Source: an uncultured Planctomycetota bacterium
GTDB taxonomy: Bacteria > Planctomycetota > UBA1135 > UBA2386
Assembly (NCBI GenBank): GCA_903925435.1
Contig: CAIYFF010000176.1
Span: 1-11,269, forward strand
Reading direction: 5' to 3'
DNA: 11,269 nt
The position numbers were made by a program, and so were the translations under genes. The notes below the pieces were generated by a model. It was not told the DNA's origin. It searched no databases and saw only the letters and a list, made by a program, of their open reading frames with translations. Each line of letters begins with the position of its first letter. Positions within the stretch are counted from its first letter, which is position 1. Shown piece by piece: positions 1 through 6,953 of this stretch.

Positions 1-513
1 CCACGTCTCGTCGGAGTCCAAGAGGATGCCTGCGGCTTGCCCGCCGTAGAGCACCATCACGCCGCGGCCCGCATCGTAGGTCATGCCAAACCACTGGCGC
101 GCAGCTGGCGTGTTGGCGGTTGCGATCTGCGCCCACGTCGTGCCATCGAACTCCCACGTCTCGTTGAGCAGTTGTCCGTTGAAGCCCGTGCCGCCACGTC
201 CGCCAAACATCACGATGCGATCGCGGACCGGATCATGAACCATCTGGAAGTGGCCGCGCGGCGGCGGCACGGTCGCCGGGTTGAGCTGCGTCCAATTGGT
301 TCCGTCGAACGACCACATGTCGTTGCGGAAGCCCGGACTCGCCTGCGCGCCGCCGAACACGATCGTGTTGCCGCGGACCACGTCGAAGGTGGTGCCGCCG
401 TAGTAGCGAGCAGGCGGCGAGGTGGGCGCTGCGATCTGTGTCCATTGCGCTGCGAGAGGTTCGCACAGCAGCAGCGCGAGCGAGCAGAACGTGAGCCGGG
501 TGGGTGCAATCAT
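1..513 (-). CDS. Secreted Kelch-type beta-propeller protein, C-terminus beyond window (partial)
   Basis: The reading frame is open from an ATG at 513 to the window edge (171 codons, no stop). Residues 1-22 form a signal peptide ending in Leu-Ala-Ala before Gln-Trp. Repeats of about 50 residues follow, each with a bulky-residue/Phe-Asp or Tyr-Asp strand, a hydrophobic strand ending in Gly-Gly (VFGG, MFGG, LYGG), and a T/M-W-x-[FW]-[DN]-G-T-x-W strand. This is the pattern of Kelch/galactose-oxidase-like propellers. Three blades are visible. The start lies 29 bp downstream of the stop of the neighbouring Kelch gene, so they are probably co-transcribed, and the two proteins are similar along their visible length, consistent with tandem duplication. 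No Shine-Dalgarno sequence is visible. Substrate or ligand is unknown. The missing C-terminus may carry the module seen in the neighbour (inference). Confidence 0.85.
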   Translation of the reverse strand, partial: MIAPTRLTFCSLALLLCEPLAAQWTQIAAPTSPPARYYGGTTFDVVRGNTIVFGGAQASPGFRNDMWSFDGTNWTQLNPATVPPPRGHFQMVHDPVRDRIVMFGGRGGTGFNGQLLNETWEFDGTTWAQIATANTPAARQWFGMTYDAGRGVMVLYGGQAAGILLDSDETW

Positions 514-542
514 GAGGATGCGGAGCGCGAGGTCGTTGTGGA

Positions 543-1937
543 TCACAGGCCGATGCGGACGCGCAGAGCGTTCGACAGCACGCCGCCGAATGCGTTGTAG
601 CCAGGGACCTCGAACGAGAATCCCTGTTGGAAGAAGGTCTGGCCCAAGAACCATGGGTCGCCTGGGATCGCGAGCAGCAACGTGCCTTGGCCGCTCTGTG
701 CCGCGATCACGTCGATGCGGTCTGCAGCGACGAGCAGCGAGCAGTTGGGCATGCCCGAACTCGTGAGGTCGAGCGGCAATGGCACGCCCGACCAAGTCGT
801 GCTCGAGAACCCGAGCGCAATCAGCGCGATCGGCGCCGTCGGCACGAGGTTCGTGAGAATGGGCGCATAGGTTTGTCCAAGGCGCGGTCCCGAGGCCGCG
901 ATCAGTTGCGGCGTTCCCACGGAGCCTTGGCAACCGAGGCCAAACGAGAAGATCTTGGCGCCATACGTCCACGTGTCGCCGAGTGTCGCAACCGGCCCGC
1001 CCGTGATCGCGTTGAGGCCGCCGTAGAGCAATGGCGTCGTGCGCAGCGCGTCGTAGGCCATCGATGCCATGCGGCGCGCGCCCGGCGACGAGGTCACCGC
1101 TTGCGACCACGACGATCCATCGAACTCCCACGTGTCGTCGAGGGCCGTGCCCGATGCGGTCACGCCGCCGTGCATCACGCACACGGCGCGCGATGCGTCG
1201 TAGCACATCGAGGCTTGGTAGCGCGCGGGCGGCGGCGTTCCGACGATGGGCGCTTGCGTCCACGCAGTGCCGTTCCACAACCACGTCGTGGAGTTCATCG
1301 CGCCGGTGATGGGCGTCACGCCGCCAAAGAGCACGCATGCGGACAGCGCTTGGCTGTAGCACATCGCGGGACCGTCGAGCGCGCCGGGGTTGGTCGCAGC
1401 AGGACGCTGGATCCAGTTCACGCCGTCGTATTCCCAAGTCTGGTTGCTCGCGCCGATCAGCAACGTGCTCGGCACGCCGCCATACGCAACCGTGCGACCG
1501 CGTGCGCTGTCGAACGCCATGCCGTGGCGACCGGTGCGGAACGGCGTGGTCGCGGTGACGCGTTGCGTCCACGTGGTGCCATTCCATTCCCAGGTGTCTT
1601 GGAACGAAGCGCCGCCGACGAGCGAGACGCTCGTGCCGCCGAACAACACGCACACGCTGCGGTTGCTGTCGTAGACCATCGCGGTGCCGCTGCGCGCAGC
1701 TGGCGAAAGCCCCGGGCTCATCAGTTGCCACTCGGAGCCGTCGAAGGTCCACGTGTCGGCGAACACGATGGGGGACGCGAGCGCGCCGCCGACCAGCGTC
1801 GTCACGCCGCGGCTTGCGTCGAATGCGATCGCAGCGCCCGAGCGCGGTGGTGGCGAGGTCGCAGGGGATTCGGCGATCCACTGCGCGGGGCAGGTGGCGG
1901 TGAGCGCGACCAGGCAGACGAATGGGATTGCGTGCAT
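543..1937 (-). CDS. Secreted six-repeat Kelch-type propeller protein with conserved C-terminal module
   Basis: A 464-residue protein of unknown function. Residues 1-18 are a hydrophobic signal peptide cleaved before Gln-Trp. Residues 32-329 hold six Kelch-like repeats; each has a strand ending in Gly-Gly (for example VCVLFGG, TPLLYGG) and a strand with D-T-W-x-[FW]-[DN]-G-[ST]-x-W. Six repeats fit a complete six-bladed propeller, a fold that usually binds ligands or, less often, has enzyme activity; no galactose-oxidase copper site can be claimed. Residues 330-464 are a separate domain beginning FGLGC, with Cys336 and Cys399, homologous to the end of the PKD protein at 8039-10015. The ATG at 1937 is chosen because the signal peptide starts there. 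No Shine-Dalgarno sequence is present: a C-run and a 16-bp palindrome lie directly upstream. It is divergent from dinB and precedes a paralogous gene by 29 bp. Confidence 0.9.
   Translation of the reverse strand: MHAIPFVCLVALTATCPAQWIAESPATSPPPRSGAAIAFDASRGVTTLVGGALASPIVFADTWTFDGSEWQLMSPGLSPAARSGTAMVYDSNRSVCVLFGGTSVSLVGGASFQDTWEWNGTTWTQRVTATTPFRTGRHGMAFDSARGRTVAYGGVPSTLLIGASNQTWEYDGVNWIQRPAATNPGALDGPAMCYSQALSACVLFGGVTPITGAMNSTTWLWNGTAWTQAPIVGTPPPARYQASMCYDASRAVCVMHGGVTASGTALDDTWEFDGSSWSQAVTSSPGARRMASMAYDALRTTPLLYGGLNAITGGPVATLGDTWTYGAKIFSFGLGCQGSVGTPQLIAASGPRLGQTYAPILTNLVPTAPIALIALGFSSTTWSGVPLPLDLTSSGMPNCSLLVAADRIDVIAAQSGQGTLLLAIPGDPWFLGQTFFQQGFSFEVPGYNAFGGVLSNALRVRIGL
546..950 (-). other. 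Conserved C-terminal module, copy 1 (in Kelch protein)
   Basis: Residues 330-464 of the Kelch protein. Blocks shared with the end of the PKD protein, in order: FGxGC with GSxGxP, RxGQ, GFSxT, GxPLPxD, GxPxC, IPxDP, QGFSFxV, then GGxxS near the end. Two cysteines are conserved (Cys336 and Cys399 here, 63 residues apart), which suggests a disulfide outside the cytoplasm. It is predicted to be all-beta. I know of no named family with this pattern; a C-terminal position in unrelated secreted proteins suggests sorting, anchoring or assembly (inference). Confidence 0.75.
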
Positions 1938-1944
1938 CGGGGGG

Positions 1945-1960
1945 GCGGCAAGCTTGCCGC
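1945..1960. promoter_or_regulatory. Perfect 16-bp palindrome between divergent Kelch and dinB genes
   Basis: GCGGCAAGCTTGCCGC reads identically on both strands. It lies 8 bp upstream of the Kelch start codon (1937) and 91 bp upstream of the dinB start (2051). It could be an operator for a dimeric regulator, or in the Kelch mRNA a hairpin with a 6-bp stem and AGCU loop next to the start codon. The short C-run between it and the ATG leaves no Shine-Dalgarno sequence. I do not recognise it as a known LexA site. In the same intergenic region TAGGAT at 2023-2028 resembles a -10 box facing dinB, without a convincing -35. Confidence 0.35.
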
Positions 1961-2050
1961 ATGGCTACTGGCGCTGGAATGGGCTCCGAAGCCGGATGCG
2001 CTGGCGCATTTCCGCTGCGCGGTAGGATCGTCGCCCCAAACGACCCGCCG

Positions 2051-3250
2051 ATGGCCGATTCTCCCCGCACGATCCTGCACGCCGACATGGACGCGTTCTA
2101 CGCGGCCATCGAGCAGCGCGACCGCCCGGAACTGCGCGGGAAGCCGGTGATCGTCGGTGGCAGCGGGCCGCGGCAAGTCGTCGCGACCGCGAGCTACGAA
2201 GCGCGCGCGTTCGGCGTGCGGTCGGCGATGCCGGGTGTGCGCGCGAAGCAGCTCTGCCCACACGGCGTGTTCGTGGCGCCGCGCATGGATGCCTACCTAG
2301 CCGTGAGCCGGCAGGTGCAGGACGTGTTCTCGCGCTACACCGATCGCGTCGAGCCGTTGTCGCTCGACGAGGCATTCTTGGATGCGACGGGATGCGAACC
2401 GTTGTTTGGCGATGGCGAAGCGATCGCGCGCGCGATCCGCCGCGACGTGCAGGAGGCAACGCAGTTGACCGTGTCCGTCGGCGTGGCCTCGTCGAAGTTC
2501 GTTGCCAAGGTCGCGAGTGACGTAAAAAAGCCAAACGGCCTCGTCGTGGTGAAGCTGGGCGAGGAGCGCGCGTTCTTGGCGCCGTTGCCGATCACGCGGC
2601 TCTGGGGCGTTGGCGAGAAGACGGCGATGCTGCTGCGCCAACATGGGCTATTGACCATCGGCGACGCGCAGCGCGTCGCGCGCGAAGACCTCGTGCGTTG
2701 GTTTGGCGACAACCTGGGCAACCATGTGCACGACCTTGCGCACGGACTCGATGCGCGCGAGGTCGAGCCCGAGCGCGAGGCGAAGTCGATCGGGCACGAA
2801 ATGACGTTCGAGCGTGACCTGATCACGCATGCAGACGCGGACGCGACGCTGCTGCAACTGTGCGAGATGGTGGGGCGCAGGCTTCGCAAGGATGGTCGCT
2901 CTGCGCGTTGCGTGCGGCTCAAGCTCCGGCTCTTCGACTTCTCGACGACGGTGCGTCAACGCAGCGTGTCGCCGACGCAAGACGACCTCGTGCTGTATGC
3001 GGCAGCGAAGGAGCTTCTGCAGCAGAACTGGAACGGCCGCGCCGGCATTCGGTTGCTCGGCGTGACGGCGGCGCAATTGGCCGAAGGCTCGGCGGCGGTG
3101 CAGCAGAGCTTGTTCGAGCCAGCTCGCGACCAGAAGGGGTTGCGTGTGCTGCGCGCGCTCGATGCGATCCGCGATCGTCACGGCGAAGATGCGGTGCATC
3201 GCGGCATGGCAAAGCGCAGCACGACGCCGTGGGGGCCAGGGGTCGAGTGA
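2051..3250 (+). CDS. dinB: DNA polymerase IV (Y-family translesion polymerase)
   Basis: A 399-residue cytoplasmic error-prone polymerase that copies past damaged template bases. Palm residues are present: Asp12 in HADMDAFYA, and Asp106-Glu107 in SLDEA, the metal-binding carboxylates. Tyr17 occupies the steric-gate position that excludes ribonucleotides. VGVASSKFVAKVASD (142-156) and KPNGL are typical of the family. The helix-hairpin-helix around WGVGEKTA (185-191) and a little-finger domain (about 245-345) follow. QQSLF (351-355) matches the beta-clamp-binding motif. The roughly 45-residue tail beyond it makes the protein longer than E. coli Pol IV (351). The frame is open further upstream, but the ATG at 2051 places the family N-terminus correctly. 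No clear Shine-Dalgarno sequence. It is divergent from the Kelch gene; a damage-response operator was not identified. Confidence 0.97.
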   Translation: MADSPRTILHADMDAFYAAIEQRDRPELRGKPVIVGGSGPRQVVATASYEARAFGVRSAMPGVRAKQLCPHGVFVAPRMDAYLAVSRQVQDVFSRYTDRVEPLSLDEAFLDATGCEPLFGDGEAIARAIRRDVQEATQLTVSVGVASSKFVAKVASDVKKPNGLVVVKLGEERAFLAPLPITRLWGVGEKTAMLLRQHGLLTIGDAQRVAREDLVRWFGDNLGNHVHDLAHGLDAREVEPEREAKSIGHEMTFERDLITHADADATLLQLCEMVGRRLRKDGRSARCVRLKLRLFDFSTTVRQRSVSPTQDDLVLYAAAKELLQQNWNGRAGIRLLGVTAAQLAEGSAAVQQSLFEPARDQKGLRVLRALDAIRDRHGEDAVHRGMAKRSTTPWGPGVE

Positions 3251-3340
3251 TGTTTGGTTCTTTGCATGTGTGAGGCCCTCGGCGCTTCCGCGTTGGACGG
3301 CAGCGCGCGTCGTCGCTCTGATGCTCGGCCCACTTCGCGC

Positions 3341-4000
3341 ATGCTCACTTCGCCTTCGTTGGTTCGTCGACCTCTCGCGCCGCTCTACGCCGCATCGCTG
3401 TTGCTCGCTGCGTGCGCGAACGTGCCCACGTTGCCCATGGCGCAGGATCCGCAGGACGGCATGCAACCGCCTGGATTCACGTCGCGTCGCCGCGCAGGGG
3501 AAGGCCAGTGGGGCGATCGCATCCTGGTCGAAGGCCAATATCTGCCGGCCGCGTGGCTCGAGTTCGACGAGGACAACTCGTCGTCATCGTCCGTCGATGG
3601 CTCGGCGGACGGCGATGGCTACGGCGGTCGCTTCGCGATCGGCAACAAGGACCAGAGCATCGGCGCGATGTACCAAGGGCTCGACCTGTCGGGAGACACG
3701 GGCACGATCCGCATCGACTCGCTCTACGTCGACTTCGACGTGCGCGTGCCGTTGTCCGAGGGCGGCGGCAACTTCTCGCTGTTGATCGGCGCAGGTCTCG
3801 GCGGCGCGCGATTCGATCGCGACATCGGCGCGAGCGGCATCGACAACGAAGGCGCTGCGCAGTTGCGCGCGGTCCTCAACTACAACCCGAGCCGTGCGTT
3901 CTCGTTCGACGTCGGCTTCGGCGGCGTGGTCTACGGCCACCCGGGCGAGACCGAGGCCTATGGGTCCTACGTGCTCGTCGGCATGACGACCGCGTTCTGA
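3341..4000 (+). CDS. Putative lipoprotein with outer-membrane beta-barrel-like domain
   Basis: A 219-residue hypothetical envelope protein. The ATG at 3341 is preferred over upstream in-frame starts because it begins a lipoprotein signal: two Arg at 9-10, a hydrophobic stretch, and lipobox LAAC with Cys25. Ala at +2 gives no inner-membrane retention signal by E. coli rules. A short linker follows, then an acidic/Ser-rich segment (residues 75-92, with five consecutive Ser). From about 96 to 219 alternating amphipathic strands rich in Gly and aromatic residues end in strand YGSYVLVGMTTAF. The terminal Phe resembles the signal recognised by the BAM complex. No named family recognised. The next gene, 37 bp downstream, has the same architecture, suggesting co-transcription. 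Upstream, 90 bp separate it from dinB, with no obvious terminator or Shine-Dalgarno sequence. Confidence 0.75.
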   Translation: MLTSPSLVRRPLAPLYAASLLLAACANVPTLPMAQDPQDGMQPPGFTSRRRAGEGQWGDRILVEGQYLPAAWLEFDEDNSSSSSVDGSADGDGYGGRFAIGNKDQSIGAMYQGLDLSGDTGTIRIDSLYVDFDVRVPLSEGGGNFSLLIGAGLGGARFDRDIGASGIDNEGAAQLRAVLNYNPSRAFSFDVGFGGVVYGHPGETEAYGSYVLVGMTTAF

Positions 4001-4037
4001 GCGCGTGCCCGATCGCGCAGCGAAACAAAACACCACC

Positions 4038-4649
4038 ATGCAAACCAAGTTCGTCCGTTCGTGCTCGCTCTCTCTCGCGCCGCTCGCGTTCGTCGCCTGC
4101 GCGACCTCAACCCCGCGCGCGCCGCATGCGGTCCCCGCAGCGCAGATCGAGTCCGCGTTGCCCGCGCCCGCTCCCGCTGCGGTCCTGGCCCAACCTGCCG
4201 CGCCGCGCGCGCAGCAGTCCGCTGCGCCCAAGGAAGCGATGCTGACCGCCGGCATCGGCGTCAGTGACTCGCCGGTTTCCACGTTGTTCAGCGCGTCCTA
4301 CGACGTGCCGATCGACGAGCGCATCACGCTCGGCCCGTCGGTGCACTACGGCTACGACGACGATGTCGACTTGTTCGGCGCCGAGGCGAAGGGGCGCTAC
4401 TTCTTGGCTCCGTTCACCGACACCGTGCAGGCCTTCGTGTCCGCGGGCGGCGGCGTTGGCATGGTCGACAAGCGCAATCGCAGCGAGGACTGGGGCTTGT
4501 TGTTCAGCGGTGGCGGCGGCCTGCGCGTCAAGACCTCGACGCACGGCATGCTCAGCAGCGAAGTCAACTTCTATTGGATGCCTGAAGACCTCGCCGGCGA
4601 ACATCACTACTTCGGCTGGCAGATCGTGCAGTTCGTGATCGCGTTCTGA
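4038..4649 (+). CDS. Putative lipoprotein with beta-barrel-like C-terminal domain
   Basis: A 203-residue hypothetical envelope protein. The start at ATG 4038 is preferred over a GTG at 4005 because it directly begins the signal sequence. The hydrophobic stretch ends at FVAC (Cys21), an acceptable lipobox. Residues 25-65 are an Ala/Pro/Gln-rich linker that could span periplasm or peptidoglycan. Residues 68-203 alternate polar and hydrophobic residues with Gly-rich turns (SAGGGVG, SGGGG), as in small outer-membrane barrels, and end in QIVQFVIAF with a terminal Phe. It has the same plan as the upstream neighbour, although sequence identity looks low. Together they could form a two-gene envelope unit. 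It ends 4 bp before the convergent patatin gene. The A-rich leader (AAACAAAACACC) has no Shine-Dalgarno sequence. Function unknown. Confidence 0.75.
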   Translation: MQTKFVRSCSLSLAPLAFVACATSTPRAPHAVPAAQIESALPAPAPAAVLAQPAAPRAQQSAAPKEAMLTAGIGVSDSPVSTLFSASYDVPIDERITLGPSVHYGYDDDVDLFGAEAKGRYFLAPFTDTVQAFVSAGGGVGMVDKRNRSEDWGLLFSGGGGLRVKTSTHGMLSSEVNFYWMPEDLAGEHHYFGWQIVQFVIAF

Positions 4650-4653
4650 TTGC

Positions 4654-6915
4654 TCAGAGACCCGGTCCGAGCAACAAGAAGCCCGTCGCCTCGCCGCCCT
4701 CGGCGAGGCCTACGCCGATGTAGAGCGGGCCGATCGGCGATTCGACCACGAGGAACGCGCTGCCGCCGTAGGTCTTGTCGTTGAGTCGGTCTGCGCGCTC
4801 TTGCCAACCGCTTGCGACTTCAACGGTCGCGCCTATGTGGAGCGGCACGAGCCCGCGATAGAGCGGCATGCGCGCGCCGATGCGCGCGAGCGCCAAGTGC
4901 TGCAGTCGCTGGGCTCCGACTGGCAGGCCGCTGATGCGCAAGAAGCCACCGAGCGTCGGGTAGTCGTAGAGCGGGCGATCGCCTTCGAGCATCGAGTCCC
5001 ATTCGACGGCGGGGATCACCGTCACGTCGCCGATCGGCAACGCACTGTCCGCGCGCGCGGTGATGCTGCTCCACTCCGCGTCGGCCCCGAATCCCTCTGG
5101 CGAGTGTCGATACTCCGCCAGTGCATACGAGCCGTCGGTCGCGAGCCACTGCGCGTTCTTGGTGTCGAGCACGACACGCGCTCGCAAGTAGCCTTCGTCG
5201 AACGAATCTTCGGGCGGCGGCGTGCTCGCGAGCACGACGTCGCCCTTGCCGGCGAGGTGCACATAGCCCGCGCGCACTTCGCCGAGGCTGCCGAGCGACA
5301 TGCCAAGATCCGCGCCGCCGCGGCTCGAAGTCACCGACTCCTCGGCGATGAGATCGCCGTTCACGTAGAAGTCGGCTTCTTGCTTCCGAATGAGGCCGTT
5401 CGGCGCGACGAAGAAGCGACCGCTCGCAGTCAGCGGTTGATACCACTCTGCGCCAAATCCCGTGCGTTGGCCGATCTCCGCGATCGTGCGAAGCTCCGCG
5501 CCGAGTTCGTCGAGGCCGCGGAACACGTTGAGGGCCGCGAGCTGGAAGTTGTTGCGGTCCGCGTCCGACTGCAGCGAGAGCCCGAACGTCATGAAGCTCG
5601 GTCCCCACTCCTTCTCTTCTGCCTTCACGAGCACTCTCTTCTGATCCGGCGCGTCGCCGTCGAGCACTTCGAACCGCACGCGCTGGAAGTCATCGAGCCC
5701 GTAGAGCCGTTCCATGCCCTTGCGCAATCGCGCCTCGTCGAGTGGCTCGCCGCTGCGGATGCCAAGGCGCGACTCCAGCAACTCCTGCGAGAGGCTCGAG
5801 TCATTCTGTAGTTCGACCTCTGCGATGGTGCGGGGCGCTTGTGGCTTGCGCCGTTGCGCTTGTCGATGGCGCGCATAGTCAGCCTCCGACAACGAGTAGG
5901 GCATGAGACGTTGCGCCGCCGCGCGCGCGGCTTCGTCGCCGATCCGAATCGCTTCGTGGCCGCGTTCGAAGTCCGAGGACGAGATGTCGCCGAGCTCGGG
6001 GCGGATCAAGATGTCCGTGTCGCGCATCGTCGCGAGGCTGCGGTCGACGTTCTGCTGCGTGAGGATCGCAACGACCTTGAGGCTCACGTCGAGCAGGTCT
6101 GCCGCGTGCTCCTTCGGGTCGACGGGCGTGCCGATGTCGATGACCACGAGCACGTCGGCTCCCATCGCGCGCGCGACGCCGATGGGGACGTTGTCGGCGA
6201 GCCCGCCGTCAAGCATCTCTCGGCCATCGATGCGCGCCGGCGCGAAGATGCCGGGCAACGACATGCTCGCGCGCATGGCGTCGGCGAGGTTGCCGCGGTC
6301 GAGGACGATGGACTCGCCGCTGCGCGCGTCGACAGCAGTGCAGCGAAACGGCACCGGCAGTTGGTCGAAGCTCGGGAGCGCGTGCGCGTCGAGCGTGAGC
6401 AAGCGCAACTCGGTCTCGAGGTTCTGTCCCTGCACGAGCCCCTTTGGCAATCGCAGCGAGAAGCCACGAATGCCGAACTTCGGTCCTGCGAGGTAGGTCT
6501 CGGCTTCCTCCTTGCGGCGGAACGGTCGTTCGCGGAACGCGGCGCCGTCGCGCAATAGGTCCGGCCAACCGAGTTCGAGGCCATCGCGCGTGACTTGTCG
6601 TTCGAGTTCGTCCGTGTCGAGCCCGTAGCAATAGAGCCCGCCGACCACTGCGCCCATGCTCGTGCCCGCGACGACGTCGACCGGGATGCGCATCTCTTCG
6701 AGCACGCGCAGCACGCCGACGTGCGCGATGCCGCGCGCGCCGCCGCCGCTCAACACGAGGCCGATGCGCGGTCGCTTCCGTTCTTCGCTCTGCGGTTGTT
6801 GTGCAGCGAGCGACGACGAGAGCATCGTCGCCAACATCAAAAGCGCGAGCCCGGCGAGGAGCGATGCGCGGAGTCGTGGGGGACACGATCTCGCGATCGG
6901 ACAGATGCGGTGCAT
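4654..6915 (-). CDS. Patatin-like phospholipase with POTRA and outer-membrane barrel (class Vd autotransporter-like)
   Basis: A 753-residue protein resembling PlpD-type class Vd autotransporters, in which a lipid hydrolase is carried to the surface by its own barrel. From the ATG at 6915: signal peptide (about 1-38, ending SLAA before Gln-Gln); patatin domain (about 48-340) with oxyanion-hole motif GGGARG (57-62), nucleophile Ser86 in GTSMG, and catalytic Asp236 in DGG; a POTRA-like segment (about 361-435) beginning RTIAEVELQND; then a Bac_surface_Ag-like barrel (about 438-753). All catalytic residues are intact, so lipase or phospholipase activity is expected. A GTG at 6930 is an alternative start in the same frame, adding five residues. 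The gene follows the pseudouridine synthase by about 38 bp on the same strand, so co-transcription is likely. The last residues, LLLGPGL, lack the usual terminal aromatic residue. Confidence 0.92.
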   Translation of the reverse strand: MHRICPIARSCPPRLRASLLAGLALLMLATMLSSSLAAQQPQSEERKRPRIGLVLSGGGARGIAHVGVLRVLEEMRIPVDVVAGTSMGAVVGGLYCYGLDTDELERQVTRDGLELGWPDLLRDGAAFRERPFRRKEEAETYLAGPKFGIRGFSLRLPKGLVQGQNLETELRLLTLDAHALPSFDQLPVPFRCTAVDARSGESIVLDRGNLADAMRASMSLPGIFAPARIDGREMLDGGLADNVPIGVARAMGADVLVVIDIGTPVDPKEHAADLLDVSLKVVAILTQQNVDRSLATMRDTDILIRPELGDISSSDFERGHEAIRIGDEAARAAAQRLMPYSLSEADYARHRQAQRRKPQAPRTIAEVELQNDSSLSQELLESRLGIRSGEPLDEARLRKGMERLYGLDDFQRVRFEVLDGDAPDQKRVLVKAEEKEWGPSFMTFGLSLQSDADRNNFQLAALNVFRGLDELGAELRTIAEIGQRTGFGAEWYQPLTASGRFFVAPNGLIRKQEADFYVNGDLIAEESVTSSRGGADLGMSLGSLGEVRAGYVHLAGKGDVVLASTPPPEDSFDEGYLRARVVLDTKNAQWLATDGSYALAEYRHSPEGFGADAEWSSITARADSALPIGDVTVIPAVEWDSMLEGDRPLYDYPTLGGFLRISGLPVGAQRLQHLALARIGARMPLYRGLVPLHIGATVEVASGWQERADRLNDKTYGGSAFLVVESPIGPLYIGVGLAEGGEATGFLLLGPGL

Positions 6916-6953
6916 GATGGTTCGAGTCACGGTTCTTCGCGAAGCGACGGGGA

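Noticed and set aside
627..2150. 507-codon open frame on the plus strand, antisense to the Kelch gene
   Set aside because: Arg/Ala/His-rich translation with no motif, overlapping a gene with clear Kelch repeats and running into dinB out of frame. A product of high GC and codon bias.
3251..3340. Possible small gene or terminator between dinB and the first lipoprotein
   Set aside because: No hairpin with a T-run and no coding signal. The upstream in-frame extension lacks the features of a signal peptide.
4688..4709. 9-bp GC-rich hairpin with CCCT loop just after the second lipoprotein gene
   Set aside because: Lies inside the patatin coding sequence, has no T-run, and can be explained by its codons. 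It might still terminate plus-strand transcription, but I cannot support that.
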